Assembly: GCF_003289625.1 (NCBI RefSeq)
Contig: NZ_QMBN01000002.1
Coordinates: 332,610-396,609, forward strand
Reading direction: 5' to 3'
DNA from: Microbacterium sp. SMR1
Lineage (GTDB): Bacteria; Actinomycetota; Actinomycetes; Actinomycetales; Microbacteriaceae
Length of the DNA: 64,000 nt
In this document: one piece after another, positions 26,790 to 35,708 of the stretch
How positions within the stretch are numbered: position 1 is the first letter of the stretch
Layout of the letters: every line of letters starts with the position of its first letter
Translations under genes and position numbers: made by a program
The notes under the pieces: model-generated
Databases searched by the model: none
The model's input: the letters and a program-made list of their open reading frames with translations, nothing else
Told to the model about the DNA's origin: nothing

Positions 26790-27401
26790 TCAGGCGATCT
26801 CGGCGATGATCGGTGCGATCGCGGCGTCGAAGGCCACGACGTCGCTGCGCAGACCGTCGGTGACGGCGATCGTGAGCGCGCCGATCCACCACACGCCGCG
26901 CTGGCTCAGCGGCAGCACCTGCACGTTCAGCTCGAACGAGTGCGCCCGCCGCCCGATGCGGCGCTCGTGCTGGGCGAGCGCCCCGGCGTACGCGCGGTAG
27001 GCGACGGCGCCGACGCCTGACGAGCGCGATGTGTATCGGGCGTGCACGTCACGCGCGAAGGAGACCGCCTCCGCCGCATGCGGACGCATCTCGCGCTCGA
27101 GTCGCTCGAATCCCTCGGTGGGCAACGCGACGAGCGTGTCGAAACCCTCGACCAGGTCGAGCGGCACAGGGGAGGGATGCGCGAGCGGCTCGACCGTCAT
27201 CTCCCAGTACGCTCGCCACTGCCGCTCGAGCTCGGACTGCGTCTCGGGGTCGCGCTCGACGGGTGTCGGCTCTATCCCACGCAGGTGGGGCAGCTCATCC
27301 GGAGTGCGGATGCCGAGCGCCTGGCGCAGGTACAGCGCGACGACGACCGAGGGCGCGGCATCCTCCCGCACCACCCACTCGGGAGTCTTCGCCGCGCTCA
27401 T
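26790..27401 (-). CDS. Hypothetical protein, 203 aa
   Basis: This soluble protein has no signal peptide or membrane helix. It is mostly helical at the start (DAAPSVVVALYLRQALGI), with a Trp-rich centre (RQWRAYWEMTVEP) and a C-terminal strand-rich section (HSFELNVQVLPLSQRGVWWIG). I do not recognise a characterised domain. The frame is intact, the codon use is normal for the window, and it faces the small membrane protein gene with a 21-bp gap. Similar proteins in related genera are, I believe, sometimes given unsupported enzyme names. Confidence 0.65.
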   Translation of the reverse strand: MSAAKTPEWVVREDAAPSVVVALYLRQALGIRTPDELPHLRGIEPTPVERDPETQSELERQWRAYWEMTVEPLAHPSPVPLDLVEGFDTLVALPTEGFERLEREMRPHAAEAVSFARDVHARYTSRSSGVGAVAYRAYAGALAQHERRIGRRAHSFELNVQVLPLSQRGVWWIGALTIAVTDGLRSDVVAFDAAIAPIIAEIA

Positions 27402-27431
27402 GGCGCCAGTTTAGAGCGGGGGTGGCGGGGT

Positions 27432-27470
27432 GCGGCCGGTGCCGAGGCGATGACGCTCGGCACCGGCCGC
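27432..27470 (-). terminator. Strong hairpin terminator after the PTS gene
   Basis: GCGGCCGGTGCCGAG (27432-27446) and CTCGGCACCGGCCGC (27456-27470) form a perfect 15-bp stem with a 9-nt loop. It begins 4 bp past the stop codon of the PTS gene on the minus strand. Confidence 0.8.
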
Positions 27471-27474
27471 TCCG

Positions 27475-29394
27475 TCACTCGAACTCGATCGACGCGTGCT
27501 CGTTGTTCAGCACGATGACCGGTGTGATGGGGGAGTAGCCCGCCCCGCGGATGACGCTCGTGTCGATGCGGAGCAGCGGGTGTCCCGCGTGGACGCCCTC
27601 GCCCTGCTGGACGAGCGCCTGGAACCCGCGCCCCTGGAGGTCGACGGTGTCGATGCCCACGTGGATCAGCAGCTCGGTGCCGTCGTCGAGGGTCATCCCC
27701 ACGGCGTGGCCCGTGGGGAACACGGTGGTCACGATGCCGTCGGCTGGCGCCACGACCGTGTCGCCGGCCGGGTCGATCGCGAGGCCGGGGCCCATCGTCC
27801 CCTGCGCGAACATGGGGTCGGGAACCTCCGCGAGCGGCACGACCGTGCCGGCGATCGGCTGACGCAGCCGCACCACCGCGGGGGCGGTGGTCGTCACCGT
27901 GCCCGCGCCCTGCGGTGCCGAGGATGCCGCGGGCGGCTCGACCTCGCGGCCGGCGAGCACGTCGTCCATCGCGTCCTTCACGAACTGCACGTTGAGCCCG
28001 TAGACCACCTGCACCGACTTCGCGCCGGAGATCATCGTGCCCGCGGCTCCGGCACGCTTGAGCGCGTCGCTGTCGACACGCGACGTGTCGGCGACCTCGA
28101 GCCGCAGGCGGGTGGCGCAGTTGTCGAGCTGGACGATGTTGTCCTTACCGCCGAGGCCCGCGATCATCTTCTCCGCGGTGGGGCCGTAGCCCGCGTCGCG
28201 GCCTGCGGTCGCGGCATCCGCGTCGAGCGCGTCGTCGTCTTCGCGGCCCGGCGTCTTGAGCCGGAACTTCAGGATGAGGAACCGGAACACCAGGAAGTAG
28301 ACGACGAACCAGAAGACGCCCATCACGGGGATCATCCAGGGGTTCTGCGCCAGCGGGTTGAACCAGCCCAGCACCAGATCGATGAAGCCCGCCGAGAAGC
28401 CGAAGCCCATCCGGGTCGGAAGCAGCGCGGCGATGAAGACCGAAATGCCGGTGAAGACGGCGTGGACGAGGTAGAGCCACGGCGCGAGGAACATGAAGGA
28501 GAACTCGAGGGGCTCGGTGATGCCGACGAAGAACGCGGCGACGGCCGACGAGAGCAGGATGCCCGCCACCACCTTCTTGCGCTTGTCCTTCGCGGTCACG
28601 TACATCGCCAGGGCAGCGCCCGGCAGGCCGAACATCATGATCGGGAAGAACCCGGTCATGTATTGGCCGGTGACCCCGTAGACACCGTCGCCGTTCGCGC
28701 CGCCGAGGAAGTTGTTGAGGTCGTTGATCCCGGCGACGTCGAACCAGAACACGGAGTTCAGCGCGTGGTGGAGGCCGAAGGGGATGAGCAAGCGGTTGAA
28801 GAAGCCGTAGAGGCCAGCGCCCACCGGTCCGAGGGTCGCGATCCACTCGCCGAACATCACGAGGCCGCCGTAGACGAAGGGCCAGACGAACAGCAGCACG
28901 ACGGCGACGACGAGCGAGATGCCTGCCGTGACGATCGCGACGGAACGCTTGCCCGAGAAGAACGACAGGGCGTCGGGCAGCTTCACGCCCTTGAAGCGGT
29001 TATAGGCCCACGCGCCGATGAGGCCGCAGATGATGCCGACGAAGACGTTCTTGATGTTGGTGAACGCGGGATCGACGTCGGCGACGTCAGCGATGCCGAA
29101 GAACTGAGCGACGGTGGCAGGGGCGAGGAGCGTCGTGACGGTGAGCCATGAGACGAGGCCCGCCAGAGCGGAAGTGCCATCCGACTTGTTGGCCATGCCG
29201 ATCGAGATGCCGATGGCGAAGAGGAGCGCCATGTTGTCGAGGATCGCGCCGCCGGCTGCGAGGAGGAACGTCGAGACGATGTTCTCGCCGGCAGCGGCGT
29301 CGATCCAGTTGCCGATGCCCATGAGGATGGCGGCGACGGGAAGCACGGCGACCGGCAGCATGATCGACCGGCCGAGTCGTTGGAAGAATTTCAC
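27475..29394 (-). CDS. nagE: PTS transporter, EIICBA fusion, probably N-acetylglucosamine-specific
   Basis: This 639-residue fusion takes up and phosphorylates an amino sugar. The EIIC membrane domain (residues about 1-380) contains GLHHALNSVFWFDVAGINDLNNFLGG, a stretch characteristic of NagE-type carriers (shown here as one conserved block, G through G). EIIB has its phospho-Cys in QLDNCATRLRL, and C-terminal EIIA has its phospho-His in LLIHVGIDTVD. The start is GTG with GGAGTGACCC upstream. Divergence from a ROK regulator followed by nagB supports GlcNAc; glucose remains possible. Confidence 0.85.
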   Translation of the reverse strand: MKFFQRLGRSIMLPVAVLPVAAILMGIGNWIDAAAGENIVSTFLLAAGGAILDNMALLFAIGISIGMANKSDGTSALAGLVSWLTVTTLLAPATVAQFFGIADVADVDPAFTNIKNVFVGIICGLIGAWAYNRFKGVKLPDALSFFSGKRSVAIVTAGISLVVAVVLLFVWPFVYGGLVMFGEWIATLGPVGAGLYGFFNRLLIPFGLHHALNSVFWFDVAGINDLNNFLGGANGDGVYGVTGQYMTGFFPIMMFGLPGAALAMYVTAKDKRKKVVAGILLSSAVAAFFVGITEPLEFSFMFLAPWLYLVHAVFTGISVFIAALLPTRMGFGFSAGFIDLVLGWFNPLAQNPWMIPVMGVFWFVVYFLVFRFLILKFRLKTPGREDDDALDADAATAGRDAGYGPTAEKMIAGLGGKDNIVQLDNCATRLRLEVADTSRVDSDALKRAGAAGTMISGAKSVQVVYGLNVQFVKDAMDDVLAGREVEPPAASSAPQGAGTVTTTAPAVVRLRQPIAGTVVPLAEVPDPMFAQGTMGPGLAIDPAGDTVVAPADGIVTTVFPTGHAVGMTLDDGTELLIHVGIDTVDLQGRGFQALVQQGEGVHAGHPLLRIDTSVIRGAGYSPITPVIVLNNEHASIEFE

Positions 29395-29492
29395 GGGTCA
29401 CTCCGATGTGCGCGAGGGAACGGGGTTCTGACAGTATTGGTTAAGAACGTTTCCGAATTATTTCTCGGGAACTGTACTCGATCGGGGAACGT
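29395..29492. promoter_or_regulatory. Divergent promoter region between the PTS gene and the ROK regulator
   Basis: This 98-bp interval is AT-richer than its surroundings and must hold promoters for both directions. An inverted repeat GTTCT (29425-29429) / AGAAC (29444-29448) and the run TTAAGAACGTTTCCGAA are candidates for the ROK operator. The hexamers are not clear enough to call the promoters exactly. Confidence 0.4.
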
Positions 29493-30638
29493 ATGACTAC
29501 GACGTCAGCGGAAGGCGCCGCTTCGCGGAGGGCGCGTGGCCGCCGCATCCGTCCCGAGGATGCGCGCAGCAACAACCGTCGCCTCGTCCTGCAGGCGCTC
29601 CACCGCGAGGAAGGGTTGTCGCGCGCCGACATCGCGCGTGCGACCGGGCTCTCCCGCGTGACGATCTCCGATCTGGTCGGTGAGCTCGTCGACGAGCAGC
29701 TCGTCGTCGAGAGCGGCCGTGGACACCGGTCGGGCCCCGGCGCGCCGTCTCGAGCCCTCGCGCTGGCGCGGTCGTCCCGCAACGTGGTCGCCGTGTCGAT
29801 CTCGAGCGGCGACACGATCGAGGGCGCCGTCGCCGACCTCGGGGGAACCGTCATCGCGCGCGAGGTCGTCGAGCGCGGCGGGTCGACCGGGGCCGAGGCG
29901 CTCGCCGTGCTCGGTGACCTCATCGATCGGCTGGTCCGCACGGCGGAGGCCCCGATCCTCGGGATCGGCGTCTCGACACCGGGCGTCGTCGACGGCGCGG
30001 GCGTCGTCCGCGAGTCGTCCCACCTCGACTGGCACGACGTCGCGCTCCGCGGCATCCTGTCCGACCGCACCGGTCTGCCGGTCTCGGTCACCAACGGTCT
30101 CAACGCCGCCGGCATGGGCGAGCTGAGCTTCGGCAAGGTCGATCACGATCTGTTGCTCGTCCGGATCGGCGCCGGCGTCGGAGCCGCCGCGATCGTGAAC
30201 GGCGCGGTCGTCCACGGACGCAACTGGGCCGCGGGCGAGATCGGGCACGTCGTCGTGACGGAGGGCGAGGGCCCCGTCTGCGCGTGCGGCCGCACCGGAT
30301 GCCTCGAAGCCTGGCTCTCGGTGCCGAAGCTCGAGGCGCAGCTCGCCGCGGCGCCCGACGCCGAGGCCGCTCTGCTCGTTCGCCGCGAGGCGGGGCGGTG
30401 CCTCGGCGTCGCGCTGTCACCGCTCGTCGCGACACTCGGGCTGACGGATGTCGTGCTGAGCGGGCCGGCCGAGCTGATCGATGGTGAGCTCATCGGCGCT
30501 GCGCGCGACGCGATCGCGGCCCGCGTGCTGCCGATCCTCTTCGACGACCTGACCGTGCGCCTCGCCGAGACCCACGGCGACCTGCGGCTCCGCGGGGCGG
30601 CGGCCCTCGTGCTGTCGGAGACCCTCGGGCTCGCCTGA
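29493..30638 (+). CDS. ROK-family transcriptional regulator (NagC-like)
   Basis: This 381-residue protein has an N-terminal winged helix (RRLVLQALHREEGLSRADIA, then GLSRVTISDLVGEL) and a sugar-kinase-like ROK domain with GIGVSTPGVVDGAG and the zinc site CACGRTGCLEAWLS. It stands between the divergent PTS gene and nagB, so it probably controls both in response to GlcNAc-6-phosphate or GlcN-6-phosphate, as NagC-type regulators do. The ligand is inferred from context. Confidence 0.86.
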   Translation: MTTTSAEGAASRRARGRRIRPEDARSNNRRLVLQALHREEGLSRADIARATGLSRVTISDLVGELVDEQLVVESGRGHRSGPGAPSRALALARSSRNVVAVSISSGDTIEGAVADLGGTVIAREVVERGGSTGAEALAVLGDLIDRLVRTAEAPILGIGVSTPGVVDGAGVVRESSHLDWHDVALRGILSDRTGLPVSVTNGLNAAGMGELSFGKVDHDLLLVRIGAGVGAAAIVNGAVVHGRNWAAGEIGHVVVTEGEGPVCACGRTGCLEAWLSVPKLEAQLAAAPDAEAALLVRREAGRCLGVALSPLVATLGLTDVVLSGPAELIDGELIGAARDAIAARVLPILFDDLTVRLAETHGDLRLRGAAALVLSETLGLA

Positions 30639-30688
30639 GCCGAGCCCAGGCATCCGCCCTCCCGACCGAACCGAAAGAAGGAAGAGCC

Positions 30689-31474
30689 ATGGCTGAAGTC
30701 GTCATCGTCCCCAGCGAGCACGAGGCGGGCCGACTCGTCGGCGACGCGATCGTCGACCTCATCCGGCGGCGCCCCGATGCCGTGCTCGGGCTGGCGACCG
30801 GGTCGACGCCGCTCGCGGTGTACCGGCACCTCGCCGAGCGCGTGCGCGGCGAGGACATCGACGTGTCGCGCGTGCGCGGCTTCGCCCTCGACGAGTACGT
30901 CGGACTGCCCGCCGGCCACCCGGAGAGCTACCGCAGCGTCATCGAGCGCGAGGTCGTCGAGCCCGTCGGGTTCGATCCGGCCCGCATCGAGGTGCCCCAC
31001 GGCGACCTCGACGGCATCGAGACGGCAGGCGAGCAGTACGAGGCCGCGATCCGCGCCGCCGGTGGGGTCGACCTGCAGATCCTCGGCATCGGCCGCACCG
31101 GCCACATCGGGTTCAACGAGCCGGGCAGCTCGCTCGCCTCGCTGACGCGCGTCAAGACGCTCACCGAGGAGACCCGTGCCGACAACGCCCGGTTCTTCGA
31201 CTCGCCCGACGACGTTCCGATGCACTGCATCACCCAGGGCATCGGCACCATCCTGCGCGCCCGCCACCTCGTGCTGCTCGCCTTCGGCGAAGCCAAGGCG
31301 GATGCCGTCGCCGCCGCCGTCGAGGGCCCGGTCAGCACCTCGGCGCCGGGCTCGGCCGTGCAGCTGCATCCGCGTGTCACCGTCGTCATCGATGAGGCCG
31401 CCGCAAGCGCCCTCGCCCAGACGCGCTACTACCGCCACGCGTGGGCCAACAAGCCCGCCTGGCAGGGCATCTGA
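30689..31474 (+). CDS. nagB: Glucosamine-6-phosphate deaminase
   Basis: This 261-residue enzyme converts glucosamine 6-phosphate to fructose 6-phosphate and ammonia. The substrate loop LATGSTPLAVY, the FALDEYVGLPAGHPESY catalytic block and ILGIGRTGHIGFNEPGSS are all typical. GAAGGAAGA precedes the ATG. Gene order after the ROK regulator suggests an amino-sugar catabolic operon. A nagA deacetylase is not in the window and must lie elsewhere. Confidence 0.95.
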   Translation: MAEVVIVPSEHEAGRLVGDAIVDLIRRRPDAVLGLATGSTPLAVYRHLAERVRGEDIDVSRVRGFALDEYVGLPAGHPESYRSVIEREVVEPVGFDPARIEVPHGDLDGIETAGEQYEAAIRAAGGVDLQILGIGRTGHIGFNEPGSSLASLTRVKTLTEETRADNARFFDSPDDVPMHCITQGIGTILRARHLVLLAFGEAKADAVAAAVEGPVSTSAPGSAVQLHPRVTVVIDEAAASALAQTRYYRHAWANKPAWQGI

Positions 31475-31568
31475 CCCCCGGTCCGTGTCGCGATCGATTC
31501 ACGAACGATTCGGGCCGCCGAGACACGCCCGGCGCTCGGCCGCTCCACGGGCCGGTACTCTGGATGCC

Positions 31569-32687
31569 GTGGCCTCGAGTCCCACTGATCCCTATACCCA
31601 AGCCGGCGTCGACACCGCGGCGGGAGACCTCGCCGTCGAACTGATGAAGTCGGCGGTCCGGCGAACCCACGGCGACGAAGTCCTCGGGGGTGTCGGCGGC
31701 TTCGCCGGCCTCTTCGATGCGAGCGCGCTGCTCGGCTACACGAAGCCGCTGCTGGCGACCTCGACCGACGGCGTCGGCACGAAGGTCGCGATCGCGCAGG
31801 CCATCGACAAGCACGACACGATCGGGCAGGACCTGGTCGGCATGGTCGTCGACGACATCGTCGTGGTCGGCGCGAAGCCGCTCTTCATGACCGACTACAT
31901 CGCGTGCGGCAAGGTCGTGCCCGAGCGCATCGCCGACATCGTGCGCGGCATCGCCGACGGCTGCTCTGCGACGGGCACCGCGCTCGTCGGCGGCGAGACG
32001 GCCGAGCACCCGGGTCTTCTGGGCGTGAACGACTACGACGTCGCGGGTGCCGCGACCGGTGTCGTGGAGTCCGAGCAGGTGCTGGGCGCCGACCGGGTGC
32101 GGGACGGCGACGTCGTGCTCGCGCTCGCCTCGAGCGGCCCGCACTCCAACGGCTACTCGCTGATCCGTCACATCATCACCGGTGCGGGCATCGGCTACGG
32201 CGACCAGGCCGCCGACTTCGGTCGCACCTGGGGCGAGCAGCTGCTCGAGCCGACGCGCCTGTACACCTCGCCGCTGCTGCGCCTGATCGGCGAGCTCGGC
32301 GACGGCATCCACTCCCTCAGCCACGTCACGGGCGGGGGCATCGCCGCGAACCTCGCGCGCGTCCTGCCGAAGGACACGTGGGTCGACGTCGATCGCGCGA
32401 CCTGGTCGCCGTCGCCGGTCTTCCGCGTCCTCGCCGACCTCGGCGGCCTTGAGCTCGAGCGCACCGAAGGCACCTGGAACCTCGGCATCGGCTTCTTCGC
32501 TGTCGTGTCGCCGGCCGCAGCGGATGCCGCGATCGCGGCGCTCAGCGCGGATGGCATCGACACCTGGCAGGTCGGTGTCGTCTCGACGGGTCCGCGTCCC
32601 GCGGGCGACTACGAACAGGGCGCCAAGGGCGTCGACGGCGGAGCAGTGCGTCTCGTCGGCGGTTACCGCGAAGCAGGAGCGAACTGA
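31569..32687 (+). CDS. purM: Phosphoribosylformylglycinamidine cyclo-ligase (AIR synthase)
   Basis: PurM closes the imidazole ring of FGAM to AIR using ATP. The 372-residue protein shows STDGVGTKVAIA, HDTIGQDLVGMVVDDIVVVG, GGETAEHPG and the HVTGGGIAANLARVLP block of the family. GTG at 31569 is chosen as it gives the normal N-terminus (YTQAGVDTAAGD). It is 6 bp ahead of purF in the same operon. Confidence 0.96.
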   Translation: MASSPTDPYTQAGVDTAAGDLAVELMKSAVRRTHGDEVLGGVGGFAGLFDASALLGYTKPLLATSTDGVGTKVAIAQAIDKHDTIGQDLVGMVVDDIVVVGAKPLFMTDYIACGKVVPERIADIVRGIADGCSATGTALVGGETAEHPGLLGVNDYDVAGAATGVVESEQVLGADRVRDGDVVLALASSGPHSNGYSLIRHIITGAGIGYGDQAADFGRTWGEQLLEPTRLYTSPLLRLIGELGDGIHSLSHVTGGGIAANLARVLPKDTWVDVDRATWSPSPVFRVLADLGGLELERTEGTWNLGIGFFAVVSPAAADAAIAALSADGIDTWQVGVVSTGPRPAGDYEQGAKGVDGGAVRLVGGYREAGAN

Positions 32688-32693
32688 CACCCC

Positions 32694-34154
32694 ATGTGCG
32701 GAATCGTCGGAATCGTCGGGCAGTCCCCGGCGAACCAGGAGATCTACGACGCCCTCCTGCTGCTGCAGCACCGCGGCCAGGACTCGACCGGAATCGCGAC
32801 CGCTGAGAACAGCGGCGTCTTCCACATCTTCAAGGCCAACGGCCAGGTGCGCGAGGCGGTCCGCACGCGTGACATGCGTTCGCTGCTCGGCAACATCGGG
32901 CTCGGCCACGTCCGCTACGCCACGAAGGGCACGGCGTCGAGCGAAGAAGAGGCGCAGCCCTTCTACGTCAACGCGCCGTACGGCATCGTGCTGGTGCACA
33001 ACGGCAACCTGACCAACACGCGCGAGCTGACCGACGAGCTGTTCCGCAAGGACCGCCGCCACCTGAACACCAGCTCCGACACGGAGCTGCTGGTGAACGT
33101 GCTCGCCAACGAGCTGCAGACCACGATCTCGGGCCTCGACCTCGACCCCGACCAGGTCTTCCAGGCTGTGGAGCGCGTCCACGAGCGCGTCGAGGGCTCG
33201 TACGCCGCGATCGCGCTCATCGCCGGCCACGGCCTGCTGGCCTTCCGCGACCCGTTCGGGATCCGTCCGCTCATCCTCGGCACCCGCCGGGCCGAGAACG
33301 GCCGCGACGAGTGGACGGTCGCATCCGAGTCGCTCGTGCTCGAGAACGGCGGCTTCGAGGTCGTGCGCGACGTCGAGCCCGGCGAGGCGGTCTTCATCGA
33401 CGCCGACGGCACTCTGCACACGCGTCAGTGCGCGCAGCAGACGCAGCTCGCGCCGTGCTCGTTCGAGTACGTCTACCTCGCCCGTCCCGACTCGATCATG
33501 AACGGCATCTCGGTCTACGAGGCTCGCCTGCGCATGGGCGAGCGTCTCGCCGACACGATCGCCAAGTACACCCCTCAGGGTGCGATCGATGTCGTCATGC
33601 CGATCCCCGACTCATCGCGTCCCGCGGCGATGCAGGTCGCGCGCAAGCTCGGCATCGAGTACCGCGAGGGCTTCTACAAGAACCGTTACGTCGGCCGGAC
33701 CTTCATCATGCCGGGCCAGGCCGTGCGCAAGAAGAGCGTGCGCCAGAAGCTCAACGCGATGTCGAGCGAGTTCAAGGGCAAGAACGTCCTCCTCATCGAC
33801 GACTCGATCGTGCGCGGCACGACGTCGAAGGAGATCATCCAGATGGCCCGGGATGCCGGTGCCAAGAGCGTCACGTTCGCGTCCGCCGCGCCGCCGGTGC
33901 GCTACCCGCACGTCTACGGCATCAACATGCCCTCGCGTCACGAGCTCATCGCCCACGACCGGACGATCCCCGAGATCGCCGAGGAGCTCGGCTGCGACTA
34001 TCTCGTGTACCAGGAGATCGACGACCTGAAGGCGGCGATCGTCGAGGGCACCGACATCGTCGACCTCGACATGAGCTGCTTCGACGGGCGCTACGTCACC
34101 GGGACGGTCAGCGAGGAGTATCTGAACTGGGTCGAGGGCACCCAGCAGTCGTGA
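32694..34154 (+). CDS. purF: Amidophosphoribosyltransferase
   Basis: PurF carries out the committed step of purine synthesis, making phosphoribosylamine from PRPP and glutamine. After removal of Met, the nucleophile is the Cys of MCGIVGIVGQ (Ntn-hydrolase glutaminase domain). The C-terminal phosphoribosyltransferase domain has the PRPP motif VLLIDDSIVRGTTSKE. The 486-residue length is normal. Its stop overlaps the start of an MFS gene as GTGA. Confidence 0.97.
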   Translation: MCGIVGIVGQSPANQEIYDALLLLQHRGQDSTGIATAENSGVFHIFKANGQVREAVRTRDMRSLLGNIGLGHVRYATKGTASSEEEAQPFYVNAPYGIVLVHNGNLTNTRELTDELFRKDRRHLNTSSDTELLVNVLANELQTTISGLDLDPDQVFQAVERVHERVEGSYAAIALIAGHGLLAFRDPFGIRPLILGTRRAENGRDEWTVASESLVLENGGFEVVRDVEPGEAVFIDADGTLHTRQCAQQTQLAPCSFEYVYLARPDSIMNGISVYEARLRMGERLADTIAKYTPQGAIDVVMPIPDSSRPAAMQVARKLGIEYREGFYKNRYVGRTFIMPGQAVRKKSVRQKLNAMSSEFKGKNVLLIDDSIVRGTTSKEIIQMARDAGAKSVTFASAAPPVRYPHVYGINMPSRHELIAHDRTIPEIAEELGCDYLVYQEIDDLKAAIVEGTDIVDLDMSCFDGRYVTGTVSEEYLNWVEGTQQS

Positions 34155-35374
34155 CTTCGCTCTGGCGAGGACGCGTCCTCGCGTTCCTCGGCGTCATCCT
34201 CGTCGCCTTCTCACTGCGCTCGGCCGTCGCGTCGCTGTCGCCGATCCTCACCGAGATCGACGCGGACCTCGGCGTGCCGTCGTGGGTGGCCGGCCTCATC
34301 GGCGCGGCGCCGCCGGTGTGCTTCGCGGTCTTCGGCGTCATCACTCCGATTCTCGAGCGGCGGTTCGGCCTGCAGCGACTCGCGGTCGCCGCGATGGTCG
34401 TCGCTGCGGCTTCCCTGCTGGGTCGAGCGCTCGCGCCGGATGCCGGCATCCTGCTCATCGCCACGACCGTGCTCTTCGCCGCGATCAGCATCGGCAACGT
34501 CGTGCTGCCGCCGCTGATCAAGACGTACTTCCCCGACCGCGTCGGGACCATGACGGCGGTCTACTCGACGATGCTCGCTGTGGCGGCCTTCGTGCCGCCG
34601 CTCGTCGCGGTGCCGATCGCCGACACCGCGGGATGGCGGTTCTCTCTCGGGCTGTGGTCGGTGTTCGCCGTGCTCGCGGTCATCCCCTGGCTCGTGACGC
34701 TGCGCCGGTCGCGCATCGCGGCGGCCACGGCGGATGCCGTCATCGCCCCGACCCCGTCGCCGAACGTGCTCAGTCGCCTCGTGCGCCTGCCGATGGCGTG
34801 GGCCGTCGCCGTCACCTTCGCGGTGTCGGCATCCAGCGTCTACGCGTCGTTCGCGTGGCTGCCGATCATCCTCGTCGACCTCGCGGGCGTATCCCATGCC
34901 GCCGCCGGTTCGCTCCTCGCGCTGTTCGGCGCGATGGGGTTGCCGTGGTCGATCATCGTGCCGCTCGTCATCACGCGCTGGCGGCGGCTCGGCGTGATCT
35001 ACGCCGTCGCGGCGTCGGCCGGGCTCGTCGCCGTCGCGGGACTGCTCATCGCGCCCGGGTCGGCCGTCGTGCTGTGGGTCGTGCTGCTGGGCACACCGCA
35101 GATGCTGTTCCCGGCTGCGCTGGTGTTCATCCAGCGCAAGACGAGGACGCACGAGGGCACGGTCGCGCTCAGCGGATTCGCGCAGAGCGTCGGCTACGCC
35201 GTTGCTGCGGTCTTCCCCATCTCGTTCGCGCTGCTGCACGAGGCGACGGGGGAATGGACGGCCCCGCTCATCATGGTCGGCGTGCTGATGCTCGCTGCGA
35301 TCCCCGCGGGGATCGTCGTCACACGCCCCCACACGATCGAGGACGAGTGGGAGCAGCGCCACGGCGCATGGTGA
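34151..35374 (+). CDS. MFS transporter, CynX/NimT-like
   Basis: This 407-residue protein has 12 predicted helices. The N-terminal block FSLRSAVASLSPILTEIDADLG resembles CynX/YycB-type carriers of small anions, and the first-half loop reads ITPILERRFGLQRLA. The substrate is unknown: cyanate, nitroimidazole or purine-like compounds are all guesses. Translational coupling to purF (GTGA overlap) is seen directly and hints at a link to purine or nucleobase transport, but no more. Confidence 0.8.
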   Translation: MTSLWRGRVLAFLGVILVAFSLRSAVASLSPILTEIDADLGVPSWVAGLIGAAPPVCFAVFGVITPILERRFGLQRLAVAAMVVAAASLLGRALAPDAGILLIATTVLFAAISIGNVVLPPLIKTYFPDRVGTMTAVYSTMLAVAAFVPPLVAVPIADTAGWRFSLGLWSVFAVLAVIPWLVTLRRSRIAAATADAVIAPTPSPNVLSRLVRLPMAWAVAVTFAVSASSVYASFAWLPIILVDLAGVSHAAAGSLLALFGAMGLPWSIIVPLVITRWRRLGVIYAVAASAGLVAVAGLLIAPGSAVVLWVVLLGTPQMLFPAALVFIQRKTRTHEGTVALSGFAQSVGYAVAAVFPISFALLHEATGEWTAPLIMVGVLMLAAIPAGIVVTRPHTIEDEWEQRHGAW

Positions 35375-35383
35375 TGAGCCCGG

Positions 35384-35560
35384 TCAGGCCTTCTCGTCCT
35401 CGTACTCGTCGGAGTACTGGTCAGCCCACTTGTCGACGTACTGATCGTCGTCGGAATGAGCGAGCTCCTTCTCGAGCGAGGAGAAGTTGACATTGTAGGT
35501 GTCGTACTTCAGCTCACGCGCGATCTTGGTGTGCTTCGCCTTTTGACGGCCACGCCCCAT
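35384..35560 (-). CDS. DUF3073 protein
   Basis: This 58-residue actinobacterial protein of unknown function begins MGRGRQKAKHTKIARELKYD and ends in a strongly acidic tail. ATG at 35560 is chosen over the ATG at 35575, because GAGGGGG lies six bases before it and family members start MGRGRQ. The basic head and acidic tail suggest a small nucleic-acid- or protein-binding role, unproven. It converges on the MFS gene. Confidence 0.88.
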   Translation of the reverse strand: MGRGRQKAKHTKIARELKYDTYNVNFSSLEKELAHSDDDQYVDKWADQYSDEYEDEKA

Positions 35561-35708
35561 GCGAGACCCCCTCATTTCTGAGTCACGGGCTGTTCAGCGG
35601 TGCCCGGAGCATTTCACGATCCGGCGCTGGGCCGGGGAAGAGTAGCATCAAGAATAACACGGGGGCCCCGAGCCATCGCCGGTGCCGCCGCTGAGACAGG
35701 GGGCGACC

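Noticed and set aside
31475..31568. tRNA-sized gap between nagB and purM
   Set aside because: No cloverleaf arms or CCA-adjacent acceptor pairing could be found.
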